Shown piece after piece: positions 1-12,527 of a stretch of DNA of 64,000 nucleotides. Position 1 is the first letter of the stretch, and each line of letters begins with the position of its first letter. Position numbers and translations under genes: made by a program. Origin of the DNA: Hofstenia miamia (taxonomy: Eukaryota; Xenacoelomorpha; Acoela); the NCBI GenBank assembly GCA_004352715.1, contig SCFE01000117.1, positions 1,227,009 through 1,291,008 of the forward strand, in the 5' to 3' direction. The notes under the pieces were generated by a model. The model was not told the origin of the DNA. It searched no databases and was given only the letters and a program-made list of their open reading frames with translations.

Positions 1-1220
1 GAAGTGAATATATAGATTGACCAGCCAATGGAAATACAATTGAATTTATGAAAAATAATTATTGGTTGAAAAATGTGATGCAAACAATTGTGATATTAAC
101 AAAGTGGAATTAGTCATGCCAAAAAAATGGCCCGTGATATTATCAAAGTGAAATTACTCATACCAAAAAATGGCCCTAATATGTAAATCAATTAAAAGCA
201 TTACTTATTGAAATCCATTAGTAGACATACTTAAAAATATCTGATGTCACTAAAAACCCATTAGCGGAGATGTCAAAACACTTGTCAAGTAGAATGACTC
301 ATTAATTAACATTTTCAAACACTCCCTCAATATCGCAGAGGTCAAAATGTCAGTTTGTGTAACCAAGTCTTGACTATGTACACTACTATCCTCTGAAGAT
401 TGTGTAATAAGTTGTTCTTACGTATTTACATTATTTTTTAAACCTGTTTAAAGTATCAAAAGCATGTGAAATATTTTAATACCCCCCCCAAATACCTATG
501 CACAATATGACTAAACATTTCTTTCAAACTAGTTCAGTTATCAGTTTTCACATAGTCATTATATAGAAACTTTGTATCCTAGTCATGATTTACCAGAAAT
601 ATATATTTTTAGGAAAAATTTTAACTGCATTTGTAAAAGACTGCTATTCTTCAATATTTTATATTTCCTCAAGTAGTGCATTCTATTTCAAATGGCAACA
701 TTAAGAAGGTTTCCTTTAAAAAATTTCTTTATGCTTACACATTTAAGAAAGTTTAATTTCTATTTCTGCTTATAAAACAAACCCAAATTTTCAGTAATAT
801 TATAATGTGGTGAGTTTTAGAAAGAGGGTTGACCTAAAAACGCAAATTGAATTTTAGAAAAGTTTTTGTTTTTGTTTAAGACATTCAGTTCCCATTTTAA
901 TTGTATGTCAAGTATTTTGTAAATGGCCCTATTCAAATCAGTAAACAATATATTTGTGCACAATGATTCAGGATAACAGCATGGAAGAACTGCATAAATG
1001 CACAAGTTGGTAATTGCTTAACTACTAGTGCCATAATCTTACATCTATTGCTAATTTTCTAACTACTATATCAAGCTGATCTGATACTTCTCAAAACCCA
1101 CTAATGCTTAAGCCTTTAAACATCATTTCATTGTCAACACAAACTTAAGGAATGCTATGTGCTTAAGTTGAAATTTCTTAAAATACAGCAATCTTTTGCA
1201 GGGTCTAAATAGTAGAAATA
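1..1220. other. Intergenic AT-rich DNA, no gene seen
   Basis: No coding region or RNA gene is recognisable. A short imperfect direct duplication of about 42 bp lies at roughly 91-133 and 135-175; both halves contain an ATTA-CAAAGTG core and end in AAAAAATGGCCC. A run of eight C occurs near 483. The short open frames here have no recognisable protein features. Confidence 0.5.
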
Positions 1221-2068
1221 ACTATACCATTTTCCGTCCAATAGTGACATTTTTGCAATCAATAGTGACATTTTTGCAATCAATAGTGACATTTTTGCAA
1301 TCAATAGNNNNNNNNNNNNNNNNNNNNNNNNNNNNNNNNNNNNNNNNNNNNNNNNNNNNNNNNNNNNNNNNNNNNNNNNNNNNNNNNNNNNNNNNNNNNN
1401 NNNNNNNNNNNNNNNNNNNNNNNNNNNNNNNNNNNNNNNNNNNNNNNNNNNNNNNNNNNNNNNNNNNNNNNNNNNNNNNNNNNNNNNNNNNNNNNNNNNN
1501 NNNNNNNNNNNNNNNNNNNNNNNNNNNNNNNNNNNNNNNNNNNNNNNNNNNNNNNNNNNNNNNNNNNNNNNNNNNNNNNNNNNNNNNNNNNNNNNNNNNN
1601 NNNNNNNNNNNNNNNNNNNNNNNNNNNNNNNNNNNNNNNNNNNNNNNNNNNNNNNNNNNNNNNNNNNNNNNNNNNNNNNNNNNNNNNNNNNNNNNNNNNN
1701 NNNNNNNNNNNNNNNNNNNNNNNNNNNNNNNNNNNNNNNNNNNNNNNNNNNNNNNNNNNNNNNNNNNNNNNNNNNNNNNNNNNNNNNNNNNNNNNNNNNN
1801 NNNNNNNNNNNNNNNNNNNNNNNNNNNNNNNNNNNNNNNNNNNNNNNNNNNNNNNNNNNNNNNNNNNNNNNNNNNNNNNNNNNNNNNNNNNNNNNNNNNN
1901 NNNNNNNNNNNNNNNNNNNNNNNNNNNNNNNNNNNNNNNNNNNNNNNNNNNNNNNNNNNNNNNNNNNNNNNNNNNNNNNNNNNNNNNNNNNNNNNNNNNN
2001 NNCTATTGATTGCAAAAATGTCACTATTGATTGCAAAAATGTCACTATTGGACGGAAAATGGTATAGT
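1221..2068. mobile_element. Foldback/MITE-like element with inverted 21-bp repeat arrays and a gap
   Basis: The left end starts ACTATACCATTTTCCGTCC and runs into tandem copies of a 21-bp unit (ATAGTGACATTTTTGCAATCA). The right end is the exact reverse complement: the same 21-bp units followed by GGACGGAAAATGGTATAGT. A 695-base run of N (1308-2002) fills the middle. Inverted termini that carry subterminal minisatellite units are seen in foldback elements and some MITEs. The class is not determined and I see no clear target duplication. The open frames drawn across this block are produced by the N run. Confidence 0.6.
1308..2002. other. Assembly gap (695 N)
   Basis: Unresolved bases lie between inverted arrays of the same 21-bp unit. 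The gap probably hides more of the array, or the palindrome centre, which defeats assembly. Confidence 0.95.
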
Positions 2069-2914
2069 AGTTATAGTACAACTGTGTTGAATTTTGAAAG
2101 GAAAATATGACAACTAATGTGGATGCGTTATTCTCTAACCAGTAATTACTACATAAGCAGTAGCGCATGCAAAAGGTGACATGGTGGAATTTCCCACCTT
2201 TGAATTTGATTGGTTAAATCAAAAAAATTTGGTAAAAAATAGAAAAATTTATAATCTAAGGTCTTATAATACATTTTTTAAAATCCGTTTTCTCAATATT
2301 TTCAAAAATTTTCCCAGTTCTTCATCCCATTGTTAATCATGATTAAGATGTCCCCTGTCATAAAATCCTTTGTACGGCCCCTGTACAGAGGCAAAAATTA
2401 ATCTAATAAGGAGTCTAGCATATCACAATTATGGCTAAATGGCTTTAAATCAAATACAATGTGCTGAAATTGTTTAGGATTTGACTTTGTCATAGTTACT
2501 TAATGATAGTAAATAGAATGATAAAATAACCATTATGAGAAAGAAAAATTTTATATTGTAATTATCTTACAATGTCAATTTAAAATATCTATCTTGAGAT
2601 GTTATAAATATATTAATTGAAAGGAAAAGTTATCAAGAGCACCTCGTAAAGTAATCACAGCTATAGAGTTAACCATTTTTCAGACAGGTGATTTTTGATG
2701 TTATGGTATATACTTTTACATGAAAATATTGGTGTTCAACATAGAACCAAAGAAAATGTTCAAGGATTACAATATGCAGTCGATGAAACAATAAGAAATT
2801 TGAAAAGTTTCACAAAAATTCCAGTTTTGATGTAATTTTCCAGGTAACAACTATTATGTGATCAGAATTTTATAAGACAACAATGATGATTTTTTTTGCA
2901 ACTTTGCAATCATC
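2069..2914. other. Intergenic DNA, nothing recognised
   Basis: AT-rich sequence with no supported gene, repeat or RNA. Confidence 0.4.
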
Positions 2915-3119
2915 AGTAGTAAAGAAAAGCAGGGTAGTATATATGCAGCTTTTTCAAAATGATCAGTTTTCAATAACTTCTTACACTTTTCTATTGATTT
3001 TGATAAGAAAAAAGGCGTTTTTTCGAAATTCAGGCTTTTACAGCAAGGCAGTAAAAAAACTACAGCCATACCCATATAAATAATTATTCNTATATACTAC
3101 CCTGCTTTTCTTTACTACT
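2915..3119. repeat. Perfect 29-bp inverted repeat around about 147 bp, with a single N at the arm
   Basis: The arm at 2915-2943 (AGTAGTAAAGAAAAGC...) is exactly reverse-complemented at 3091-3119. An isolated N at 3090 directly abuts the right arm. Either this is a small inverted-repeat element, or it is a hairpin left by joining two contig ends. The other two isolated N in the window also lie at repeat boundaries. Confidence 0.6.
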
Positions 3120-6100
3120 ATCATCTTTCTTATTTTTGAATTTGAATGGTATTCAATTTTTTCTCCCACATGTTCGGTGTTTCCTAGAATTTTTGTATTT
3201 TTATCCATTCCAACCTGCCTTTGTTCTACTTTTTGATAAGACCATTTTCCTTCAATTTCTAAAATGTTACCTTACTAACTCCGGGTTCCCTTGATGCTTC
3301 TGATATTCTTTAAATTTCAGCCATTGCAATCTGCTTCTTCTGTTAAATGTAATGAAGGCAAAGAATGAATGTTAATATAGCTTACAACAACTATTGGAAG
3401 GGAAGTATACACCTCAAGAAAGTTTAGAATTGTTGCTCTCAAGAAGTCTTATTTCATCATTCTACGAGTTATAGTTAAAATTTATCCATATATAAAATCC
3501 TATTGTTTTTGGACACCCTGTAGTACATGTTTGTATATAATGTTAACATTCAGAGCATAAATATATTGTGAATGACAATTTATAATTTACAGATAAACTA
3601 TTACTTTTTATTAAGTTTTTATCAACTAACCATCTATGAAACTTTAATAATCATATCAACCTATGTGATTCTGCACATTTATGGATTTAGAATAATTCAC
3701 AGGGTATGTACAGGGGTTTGACATAACTGATATCACAATTTTCATATTTGACAACACTTTTTGGTAGTTTTCCCAGTCTTAGGAGGGGTAGAAAGAGATG
3801 TGTTGTGCACCCCTCCCTATTAATAATATTAGCTTCTTTCTATGTACAGATCAATAAAGTTCTTGGATTTTTCTACTCTGAATAATCCATTGTTGTACCT
3901 TTCAGGGTATATTTCAAATTTGACAAAAACAATTCGCTTCTCTTTTTAAATACTCTCTAAACTTTGAAATGAACTTTGCAGGTTTACTTTGTTACGTTTT
4001 CTTGAAACTAAAACATTGTTTTGTTTTGAACAGGAAGTTGTTAAAGTTTCCGGTAATTTTATTTAACAATTTTCACATTATGTTAATAAACCTATTTACC
4101 AATGATTGTCATTTTTCTAATCGATCATCATACTAATATTTATAGACAATATTTGTCAACAAAAATGTTAAACAATAGGATCAATATTCATTTGTCTACT
4201 AAGTTGGCGCATTTTTAAGATTTTCATTGTAGAATGTGTGGCATTCTACTGTTAAAATAGTTCCCTATCAATTCCAAAAGGGTCAGAGTCTGTTTGTCTG
4301 ATCGCCTTACACCAATTAAAATTTGAAATTTCAAAATTTTAAAATGGTAATTTATTGAACCACATAAATTGAATAAATAAAGTTGCAATTTCAATTACCT
4401 TCAATCATTTGTACTAATTGCTGATGTTAAAAATTTTATATGAAATTTACATATCTACTAAAAATTCTAAAAGATTAGGGGGGATTCTCATATTTCAACT
4501 TTCTTAAGCGAGTTAACACGAACTTTGTTATTGGAATGCCCATTTACACAGCGAAATGTTAATGTTTGCATTGTTTGTGGCAGCATTCTTTGTCCCCTAA
4601 ACTTGCTGTGGGTATTATCTTACCATTGAGATGACGAACACTAAGTATTTATTAAATTCAAGAGCATCTAGAATTCGGGGCTACCCCATCAGATCATTTA
4701 GTCACTAATCTTTTCAGAAGTAGACAATTATTGAAAATAATAAATATACAGATGATACATACATTTCATGATCCGGAGTTCCTAATTAGATCAGCATGTT
4801 CCACCCATGAGAGGTGGTGCTTATTCTTGGCTTTGTCACACTAGGCCATTGCAATTGTGCTTCTCCTTACAACCAGTTTTGACCATTTAAATGAATTGTT
4901 TTAAACGGTTTTAACCCTCGTTTAAATCACCCGTATGTTTAAATGCAGCAGTCAATTAAACGATTTCGTTGAAACTTCGTTTATTTAATGGGCTTTATTT
5001 AAACGGCAGGTTGAGGGTATCTACAATGTAGTAAACAAGTAATAAATAGCATATTGACACTTAATTGATTGTTACTTGATGAACAATTTGAGAAAAAACA
5101 AAATTTTATTGTAAGTTACATGTATGTAAATCTGAATCAATCAGATATTATTGTCTGAGCATATGTTGTTGTATAGTATAGGTAGATACTCCTAATATAG
5201 TAATTCAAACCAGTCTCTTAAATGTTCAGGTTTTGAACATATATCAAAAAAGGCACCTATGCTGGTCTGTAATGTCGCATAGAAAACTGGCCTCAATTTT
5301 ATAATTTTCTAGCAGAAACAACTTCTAAACTATTTTTTGAGAAGCACTCAATTTCCGCAACTCCGAATAGTTGCACGATACTTGCTCAGAATGTTTACTT
5401 CTCCAGCTAACTGCTATAGATCATTGACTAAAGGCTTCAAACCTATCTAATAGAGAGAGGATTTCAATGGATACTATATGAAATAAATCGGTGTTGAAAC
5501 CTAAGCAGGCGATAGATTGATTGATTTTAATTTACCTACTTTTGGAATAAGTCATAGTTAAATTTAGTTTGTTTATTCAAATTAGTTTAAACTATCGTTT
5601 ATTTCAAATTTTATAGTTTAATTGAATTTAAACAGTTCAAATGTCATTTAAATGATCAACACTGCTTACAACTTCACTGATGTATTTATTGGATGTTTCA
5701 GTTGTTTTTCGTGAGTATAGCAAAGACTCACTGAGGAAATCTTAGAATTTAGGGACGAATACAAAAATTAACAACAAATAAAACCCAAATGATAATGTTG
5801 ACACTTTTATGGCTATCTTTGTTACAAAAGTATAAAACAAATAATGCAAGAGCAAAATGGAAATGATCTCCAAGATGCCTATTAGTAAGAGTGAACTTAG
5901 AAACTCTTAGTTAATTTTGATGTAGATGATGTTATCCTAGTTGTTAAATACAAGTTGTTGAGAATTTATAAACGAAACATAAAATTCACGTTTTTCTAAA
6001 ATTTTGAGAAGTTAAAAATTGGTTAGGTTACACAAAGATCTTACTTTTAGAAATCAACACATTTTTTTGCACATGTTACAATGAAATAATAAAGTGCTAC

Positions 6101-6679
6101 AATTTGCACTCGTCTTTGTTGATGAAGACTTAAAAGAGTCCCCATTTGCTCCAGTGAATAACAAAGAGGACGTTCCACTTACCTAAATGTTCCTTCAATT
6201 TTCGCCAAAAATATGATATTTTGCGTATATTTTCTTTAAGCATTTGGGAAATTTATATTATTAACCTCAGGCATCGACAAAAAGCGTGCCCCGGCACATG
6301 GATATTTGAAGTGAAGCTATGGTTTAGAATACACTCTTCAATTTATCAGAAGCCGTTTTTGCTACTAGGAATTTTGAAGTTCTTACACACTGTTTTCGTT
6401 GTTCACATTTCGCAAAAATTTGAGGAGAATCGATATCTTGGTGCAATGATTTTGCCAGTTGTCAATATTTTTTACTTTAGCAGGAGTATTACTGATTTAA
6501 ATTTGTAAAAGAATAGGCCTTTGTATAATTTGATTACTCTGAAATAAAATAATCCAACCTAGGAAAAAACACTACAACATTGAATCTTCCACTTTTGGTA
6601 AAAACTACTTCAGGCCCATTAATCTCGCTAAAATCAAACTCTCAGCAATTTCTTAGTTCAAAATCGCTGAAAACCCTAG
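3120..6679. other. Intergenic DNA, transposon debris at most
   Basis: No gene can be supported. Around 3505-3524 the minus strand reads ACAGGGTGTCCAAAAACA, a terminus type seen in many Tc1/mariner-like and related elements, but no partner end is obvious. From about 4870 to 5650 the words TTTAAA, TTTAAACG and CGTTTAAAT recur many times, which suggests an old repeat. The 95-codon open frame at 6221-6508 has no recognisable domain and is not called. Confidence 0.4.
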
Positions 6680-8115
6680 AACTAAAGATAATATATTGTC
6701 CTAAAATAACACCAACTATCCACAAAATTTACCCATTTTGAATGCTGCATAATGATACCAAACATATCTATGTATATCATATCATGACAGAATTGTGATG
6801 CACTCAAAAGGGACATAAATACCTATGCAAACAATGAATTTAAGAAGTTTATATATCAAATGATGCAGATTAGAAAACACAATAATACTGTAAATACAAA
6901 TTTGTCGACTGCTCCAGTCATTGAATTTTAATCAAATATAATTTTACAAAACATAGAGCACTATCTTCAGATGATTAAGAGTTGATTTTGGAATCGGCAG
7001 GCTGGCCGTTAGCCAAGATTTGCAAAGCCACACCAGCAGGTTTTCAGGTCAAACCCAAGTGGGCATGCCTACACTTGCTGAAATTTTCATCTGATTCACC
7101 CACATTATTCCCATAACAAAAATTACCAAAGAATTATAAATCTTTACTTCTAATTAGGACAAGTGATAGGAATTTAAAAATTTAAAATATATTGCATATA
7201 ATTTATCAAGCAGCATTTATATTTTAATTTAGACACGATGCCTAATATGAAGCATTGAATATAATTGCTTGTATGCAATTTCAATAAATTTAACAAATTT
7301 TGTTTACAAGTTTACAATTAAATTAATGTTTTTTAGAAATAAAGAAAAAATATTTTTCTACATTTTGATGAACATTGCATATCATTTGGAAGCTCTTTAA
7401 CTATACTATGAGTAACAGAATATCAAGCACTACCTAAAATTGAATGCTCTATTGATTGATGTATAAAACATATTGATCAACTTCCTTAGTTGGAGAATCC
7501 CAAGAAGCTAAACCAATTATATCATCATTAAGTAACATCAAACTTTTTATGAACTCCACGTCATATTAATTATTTTTAAGTTCAACCTGAGCAAAGTTAA
7601 ATTACTTGAACCAAAATTGAATTTTTATAAATTTATAATTAGGTATGAGGCTGAAAATTTTTTAAATATGGGAATTTTAAAGGATTTTGACAAAGTCAAT
7701 AAAATCTCTTATAAAAATTATCAATAAAATAATTATGGTTCTCCAGAAAAGACGTGTTTCAATTTGAAGGAATGCCCACAAAGTTGCAAATCGTGCCCAT
7801 ACACAGCCTATGCTCAAGCCTATTTGTAGGCTTGCCCAAACCCTGATCAGCCTGGCAATCAGTTAACATTAGATGATGCATTACATTCAGAGTATCATCA
7901 GACTTATATCCAAAGTAATAATTATAAATTTATGAAGATTTATTAAGAAATCTTTATTATAAAAACAATTGTGATACCTTGGAAATTTTGTAAAATTATT
8001 TCAATGAAAATCCAATTGGAATCCAATGAGTTGCTAATTTTGTTTGTCCAACAAATTCTAATACAATTACAATGTCCAGTTGGGATTCAATTAGATTCCA
8101 ATTCCAATGGACAAG
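6680..8115 (+). repeat. Dispersed repeat family, copy 1 (split by an insertion)
   Basis: Segments 6680-6965 and about 7858-8115 align in order and orientation with 10100-10640. Shared stretches include ATAATATATTG, GAATG(A/C)TGCATAATG, AAGGGACATAAATA, AACACAATAAT, CAGTTAACAT, GCATTACATTCA and a tail of CCAATTGGAATCCAA words ending GGACAAGCCTGC. The break near 6965/7858 marks a later insertion. The class is unknown; no transposase or reverse transcriptase is seen, so this is probably non-autonomous. Confidence 0.55.
6966..7857. mobile_element. Putative about 0.9-kb insertion inside the dispersed repeat
   Basis: This block is absent from the second family copy at 10.1-10.6 kb. Its ends are GC-richer and loosely complementary: GGCAGGCTGGCC near 6996-7010 and CTGATCAGCCTGGC near 7844-7857. 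GTGGGCATGCC and GAATGCCCAC also occur in the subterminal parts. No coding region is seen. Boundaries are approximate (about 20 bp). Confidence 0.35.
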
Positions 8116-8346
8116 CCTGCACACCAAGCATGGCATCCACAAAGGAATGGAGTCTAAGAGATATCTCATCGATACTTCCTTACAAAACTTATTGCCTTAC
8201 AGTTGGAAGAAGGAGCTAATCCAAGGTATTTGATTAGTCTGTTACATTTTGTACTACAGGATATAAGAAATACCATACATTCTGCGTGAAATACAGTCAG
8301 CATGAGTTACATTTTGAATGCTCAAATAGAAATTGTAAATAAGAAT

Positions 8347-8467
8347 AGTAAGAGACGGGCTAGAGGATGTTCCAATGAAAAACCATGAAGTGCTCCTAAC
8401 ACCTATGACTATTTGCCAAGGGGGAGGATCCGATTCTATTGAAACCTCATCTAGCCCGCCTCTTACT
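8347..8467. mobile_element. 121-bp MITE with 18-bp inverted ends
   Basis: The left end AGTAAGAGACGGGCTAGA (8347-8364) matches the reverse complement of the right end (8450-8467) at 17 of 18 positions. If the outermost A/T is excluded, the element is flanked by TA on both sides, which would fit Tc1/mariner-type insertion. No coding capacity. Confidence 0.55.
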
Positions 8468-8779
8468 ACTATGGGTCGAAAAAAATGTAAAAAACCCATA
8501 TAGAATTTAGATTCTGACCCGATTCATTTAAAATTCACATATTCACCCAACTTGACCAAGCCCTGAAATAAAAAAGTTAAACACTTAATTTTCACTAAAT
8601 ATTCTCTGGATGTTATGAAACATGAGTTTCTCAACAGTTTTGAATTATACTCTATTTTTTAGTTTTGTAATGCTATGACGCTCATTTTCTGATGTGTATG
8701 CTCTAATAAAAAAATCATTTCTTGCTATTGCAGTAAGTTTCAAGTGAAAGATATACTTAATGCATTTTCAATTATTTAT

Positions 8780-8895
8780 TGCAAAGCCCTGCCTACTGCC
8801 AGTTTTGTCCATTGGACAGATTTTTCTGTCCAATTCCATCCAATATAAAATTCTAAAATTGTCCAATTGAAATCCAATTGAATTCCAATTTATGT
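8780..8895 (-). repeat. Inverted fragment related to the dispersed repeat tail
   Basis: TGTCCATTGGACA, TCCAATTGAAATCCAATTG and related words resemble the CCAATTGG-rich tail at 8000-8115 and 10540-10620. The TTGTCCATTGG core is in the opposite orientation. Confidence 0.35.
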
Positions 8896-10099
8896 TTTCA
8901 GTTCGCTAATCCACATTCTCTATACAACATAAATAGCATGCTTTTGATTTCACCTATTATTTATTTAAGAATAATACACAGGTGCTCTATGCATCTGATG
9001 AGCCTGGATTTCGCTAAAAAGCAAAAGCATTTCAAGGAAAAACTCAGAAAAAGCAGAATTATTATTACAAGACAAATTCATTGATTTTATTTGACGAATT
9101 TCTGGCTATAGTCGATCAATTCACTCTCAATACTGAAGCCTTCTGTTAATCTCCCTATTTGTTTGTTTCTATATAAAATTTCAATTCTGGGGTATGCTCC
9201 TCTCTTATAGTCTTGCGGTAGTATTTCCACGGGATGCGGAGAAATGTTTGAAATGTGACAGATTCTCTAAAATTCTGGAAGCAAAAACTTAAAATGTTTC
9301 ATGCAATACTTTTTTGCCTACGTTTACAAATTTTGAAGCTCATCAAAGTGCATAAATGCATTTCTTAGAATTGAAACATATTAAAAGGTGGACTCATCAC
9401 TAAAATTCCCACCGAAAAAGAAGCCAATGATTTTTAGTTATTTTTTTATCAAACTCTGAATGTGAAGATTTCGCGATCGTAAACCATGTATCATGTTGCT
9501 CCCAGTCAGAATGTAAGAAGTATGCAAGAGCCCTGGCATTTCATTATTACGAAAAATTTGATTTCCTATCATATTGAAAGAATTCCACTTCCAAAAAAAT
9601 TTAGATAAGTAGCAACATCTTTTTTAACCATGCAAGTTTCAGAAACTAGCGTTTAGTTCACCTGGAATTACAATTCCTGATTACTCGCACATCTGCAATT
9701 TGCCATCGGAATAACATACAATGCAGTATAATTAAAATACAACAACTCATATTTTATATTTGTGTGCATTCTATTAAGAGATCTGCAGGATTCGGTGTTA
9801 TGTTAGTAGGAGATCTGTGTGAGTGTGACCAATTCATTGTGCTGCCACAAAGCTATTCCCTCCCTGGTGTTAGTAATGATAGATCCTTCAACAAATATTA
9901 TAGCATTTGAACTCAAGGACGTGTAAGCATGACAAGAAAACGTGTCTAAGCAGCTATATATTATGATCAATAGCTTTTAATTGAATTCACATTTCTCTGA
10001 GTAAATCACCACAGTCTTTTATTTTAGGAAGAAGATTAGAATTCATAAGGAAAAAGGATAAGCAAAGTATAATTTATTAAGTTTTTGCATACAGAATAT
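8896..10099. other. Intergenic DNA, nothing recognised
   Basis: No gene, RNA or clear repeat is supported. The 68-codon open frame at 8878-9084 starts in repeat tail and has no domain. Confidence 0.4.
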
Positions 10100-10640
10100 A
10101 CTACAACAATTGATAATATATTGCCATAAAATGGATCAACCATCCATTCGGAATGATGCATAATGTGTTACCGCAAATATTTATATGATATAATGAAAAA
10201 ATTGCGATTCAGGCTTTATTAAGGGACATAAATAGCTATGTAACCAATGGATTCAAGAAATTTATTTAGAATACAAAGCACAATAATGCCGTAAATACGT
10301 ATTTCTTGAATTTTTCAGGCATTGTATTCAAACCAAATAAAATTATATAAAACGTAGATATTTTGTGGACATTTAATACTATGCTTCCATCAATATTGCA
10401 ATTAGTTAACATGATATTGCGTATTACATTCAAAGTTTTATCAGATCTATATCAAAAGCAACGATCTTAATGGCATGAGGAATTATTAAGCAAACTGCTT
10501 ATAAAATCAGATGGAAATTTCTGTAAAACTATTCCAATGAAAATCCAATTGAACCAATTCCAATCCAAATCCAATATCCAATTGGAATCAAACTTGATTC
10601 AAATTCCAATAGACAAGCCTGCCCATTGGCCTATGCAACT
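10100..10640 (+). repeat. Dispersed repeat family, copy 2 (uninterrupted)
   Basis: Collinear with the two halves of the copy at 6680-8115 but without the roughly 0.9-kb insertion. It ends in the same CCAATT/TTGGAAT-rich tail followed by GACAAGCCTGC. Divergence between the copies is considerable (many substitutions and small indels), so the family is old. Confidence 0.55.
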
Positions 10641-11299
10641 CCAATGTAAATTGGCATTAATTTGGTTGGTCACAACTCACAGTTTCGTGCCAATTTTCAA
10701 TATTATTTCAATTACTAAATTCTGTGTTTTCAACTAAAATATGTATGATCCTTAATTTATATTTAAAGTGACCTGACCAACTTACTTTATCTCAAAATAG
10801 TGACCCAAACTGTCCAGCTTCAGGTCGATCCGACCCGATTGCAACCGGATTTTTAATTACATTTATTACATGGGAGTACATTTACCTTTGGATATGACCA
10901 CATCCAAGAACTTCCTAATTTCTTAAGTTCGTTTAGTCAAAGCCTGAAATTGTATTATAAGCTGTATCAGTAAGAAAATAATATCCTACTAAATAGCAAT
11001 AACAAGTTTAAATTTTTCTACGGCCATGTAATCGCTTAGTATTATAAATTTTGATTTTGTATAAATTCTATGGAGAAATTATTTCTAAGTAAACTCAAGT
11101 GTCATTTTATTAGAATATCTTAGGAACGGTAATTAAGAAGCTCATTTGATATTTTCAAGATGGTTTGAGACGCAGAAGTGACATTGTTAGGTTGCCTTAT
11201 AAAGACAGGAGATACCTGCGGATACTCACTGGATGAAACTGCAACAGTAATTTTTGATTGGATTATCACCACACCATATTGACTTTCACAATGGGCGAC
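10641..11299. other. Intergenic DNA, nothing recognised
   Basis: AT-rich; short GACCCGA and GACCTGACC words occur near 8515 and again near 10775-10845, suggesting shared repeat debris, but no feature can be delimited. Confidence 0.3.
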
Positions 11300-11550
11300 A
11301 CAAATATGCTAAACACACTTGCCAATTTTTTACATTTATGTTATATATATTTTATTACTATTTTGTAAATACATGTAGTTGTAGTTTGTAGTTTTTTTAC
11401 TGTTATTTAAAGCAATAATTTTGCTTGACTCCTATTATAAGTATTACTATAAGTACTAAAATAAATGTTTTTAAAGCAACTAAAGACCTGCAATCAGTTA
11501 TTGAATTGTAAACATTTATCTGAATATAGAATCTCTTATCTTATCTTATC
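11300..11550 (+). mobile_element. LINE 3' tail, with a (TCTTA)n terminus
   Basis: The stretch at 11340-11435 (TTTTGTAAATACATGTA, then TTGTAGTTTGTAG, then AGCAATAATTTTGCTTGACTC) reappears in the same order at about 12320-12391, downstream of a reverse-transcriptase fragment. It is followed by a short pentamer run, TCTTATCTTATCTTATCT, at about 11531-11550, which looks like the simple-repeat 3' end of a non-LTR retrotransposon. No coding part is recognisable here. Confidence 0.5.
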
Positions 11551-11559
11551 TAACAATTT

Positions 11560-12456
11560 CTAATATTCTCTCCTAAGACACTCAAAAGTCTCACAAAAAA
11601 TATTGAACTTAATATAAACCATGTACCAATAAAGCAAAATGAATTCATCAGCTATTTAGGTGTTGAAATCAACAATGATTTAAATTTCGAACAATTCTTA
11701 ATGTAAAAAATTATAAAAATGGCTTCTGGGGTTAGGTATCTTTATCATCTTAGAAATATTTCAAATGCATATCACAAACAATTAATAAATTCTATCTGCT
11801 TATCACACTTTCAATATTGTTCAGTTCTCTTTTCAAATATAAATTCAAAATATCGCATTCTTCTGTCTAAAACTTTCAACTGGCCTCTTAAAACACTCAA
11901 TTTTGCTCAAAAACATGACAATGTATCCACCTATCGACTAAAATACAAAATATTACCACCTTACTACCAAATTCAAATAAATATGTTATCAATACTATTT
12001 AAATTCAAGTTTGGTCAAGCCGTGATTTCGTTTTTAAGACAATATATTAAAATAAATGAACGTCCTCAAAAATTCGTATGCTTAGATAAACATTATAACA
12101 GCTTTCACCACACAGCAACTAAGATATGGAATAACTTAGATCAAGAAATTCAAATAGAAAAAACTACAAGAAATTCAGAAAACAATTGCGCAGATTCCTC
12201 TTTAATAGATAATGCAGTCTTAACGACAACAACGTACTACACTCATTCGAAAATTTTGCATAGCACTAGAAAGCCACACACACGCGCGCACAAATTTATA
12301 TTATATATATATAGTTTGTTATTATTATTTTGTAAATACATGTATTTTGTAGCTTTTGTACTAGTTTGCAGCAATAAATTTGCTTTGACTCTAACACATA
12401 CAATGTGCGGTATAATTACAAGCACAATTACGTTATCTATGCAATACATTCGTTAA
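11560..12456 (+). mobile_element. 5'-truncated non-LTR retrotransposon (end of reverse-transcriptase ORF plus 3' UTR)
   Basis: One frame from about 11563 reads ...EFISYLGVEINNDLNF, a TAA stop at 11701-11703, then an open stretch from 11719 with MASGVRYLYHLRNIS, LINSICLSHFQYCSVLF and HHTATKIWNNLDQEI. The order FxYLGV..I, then (L)RYLxxLRNIS, then LxxSxxxSHxxYC, then TxxWNxL is the usual C-terminal end of non-LTR (LINE) reverse transcriptases. The first two-thirds of the protein, including the FADD catalytic motif, are absent, so this is dead on arrival, 5'-truncated. The part after about 12200 is 3' UTR shared with 11300-11435. The stop inside the frame shows decay. Confidence 0.7.
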
Positions 12457-12527
12457 ATAAACAATATTAATCTTAATAAATATTAATAAGAAAATTTTGT
12501 CAAATAAATTTTCTTCGATATTCTACC

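Noticed and set aside
1240-1307. CRISPR-like direct repeats
   Set aside because: The 21-bp units are contiguous with no spacers, and the sequence is eukaryotic.
1155-2168. Long open frames on both strands across the first gap
   Set aside because: They are mostly N, and the visible ends are translated 21-bp repeats.
12243-12449. 68-codon minus-strand frame at 12.3 kb
   Set aside because: It is the antisense of the LINE 3' UTR, with low-complexity TAT repeats.
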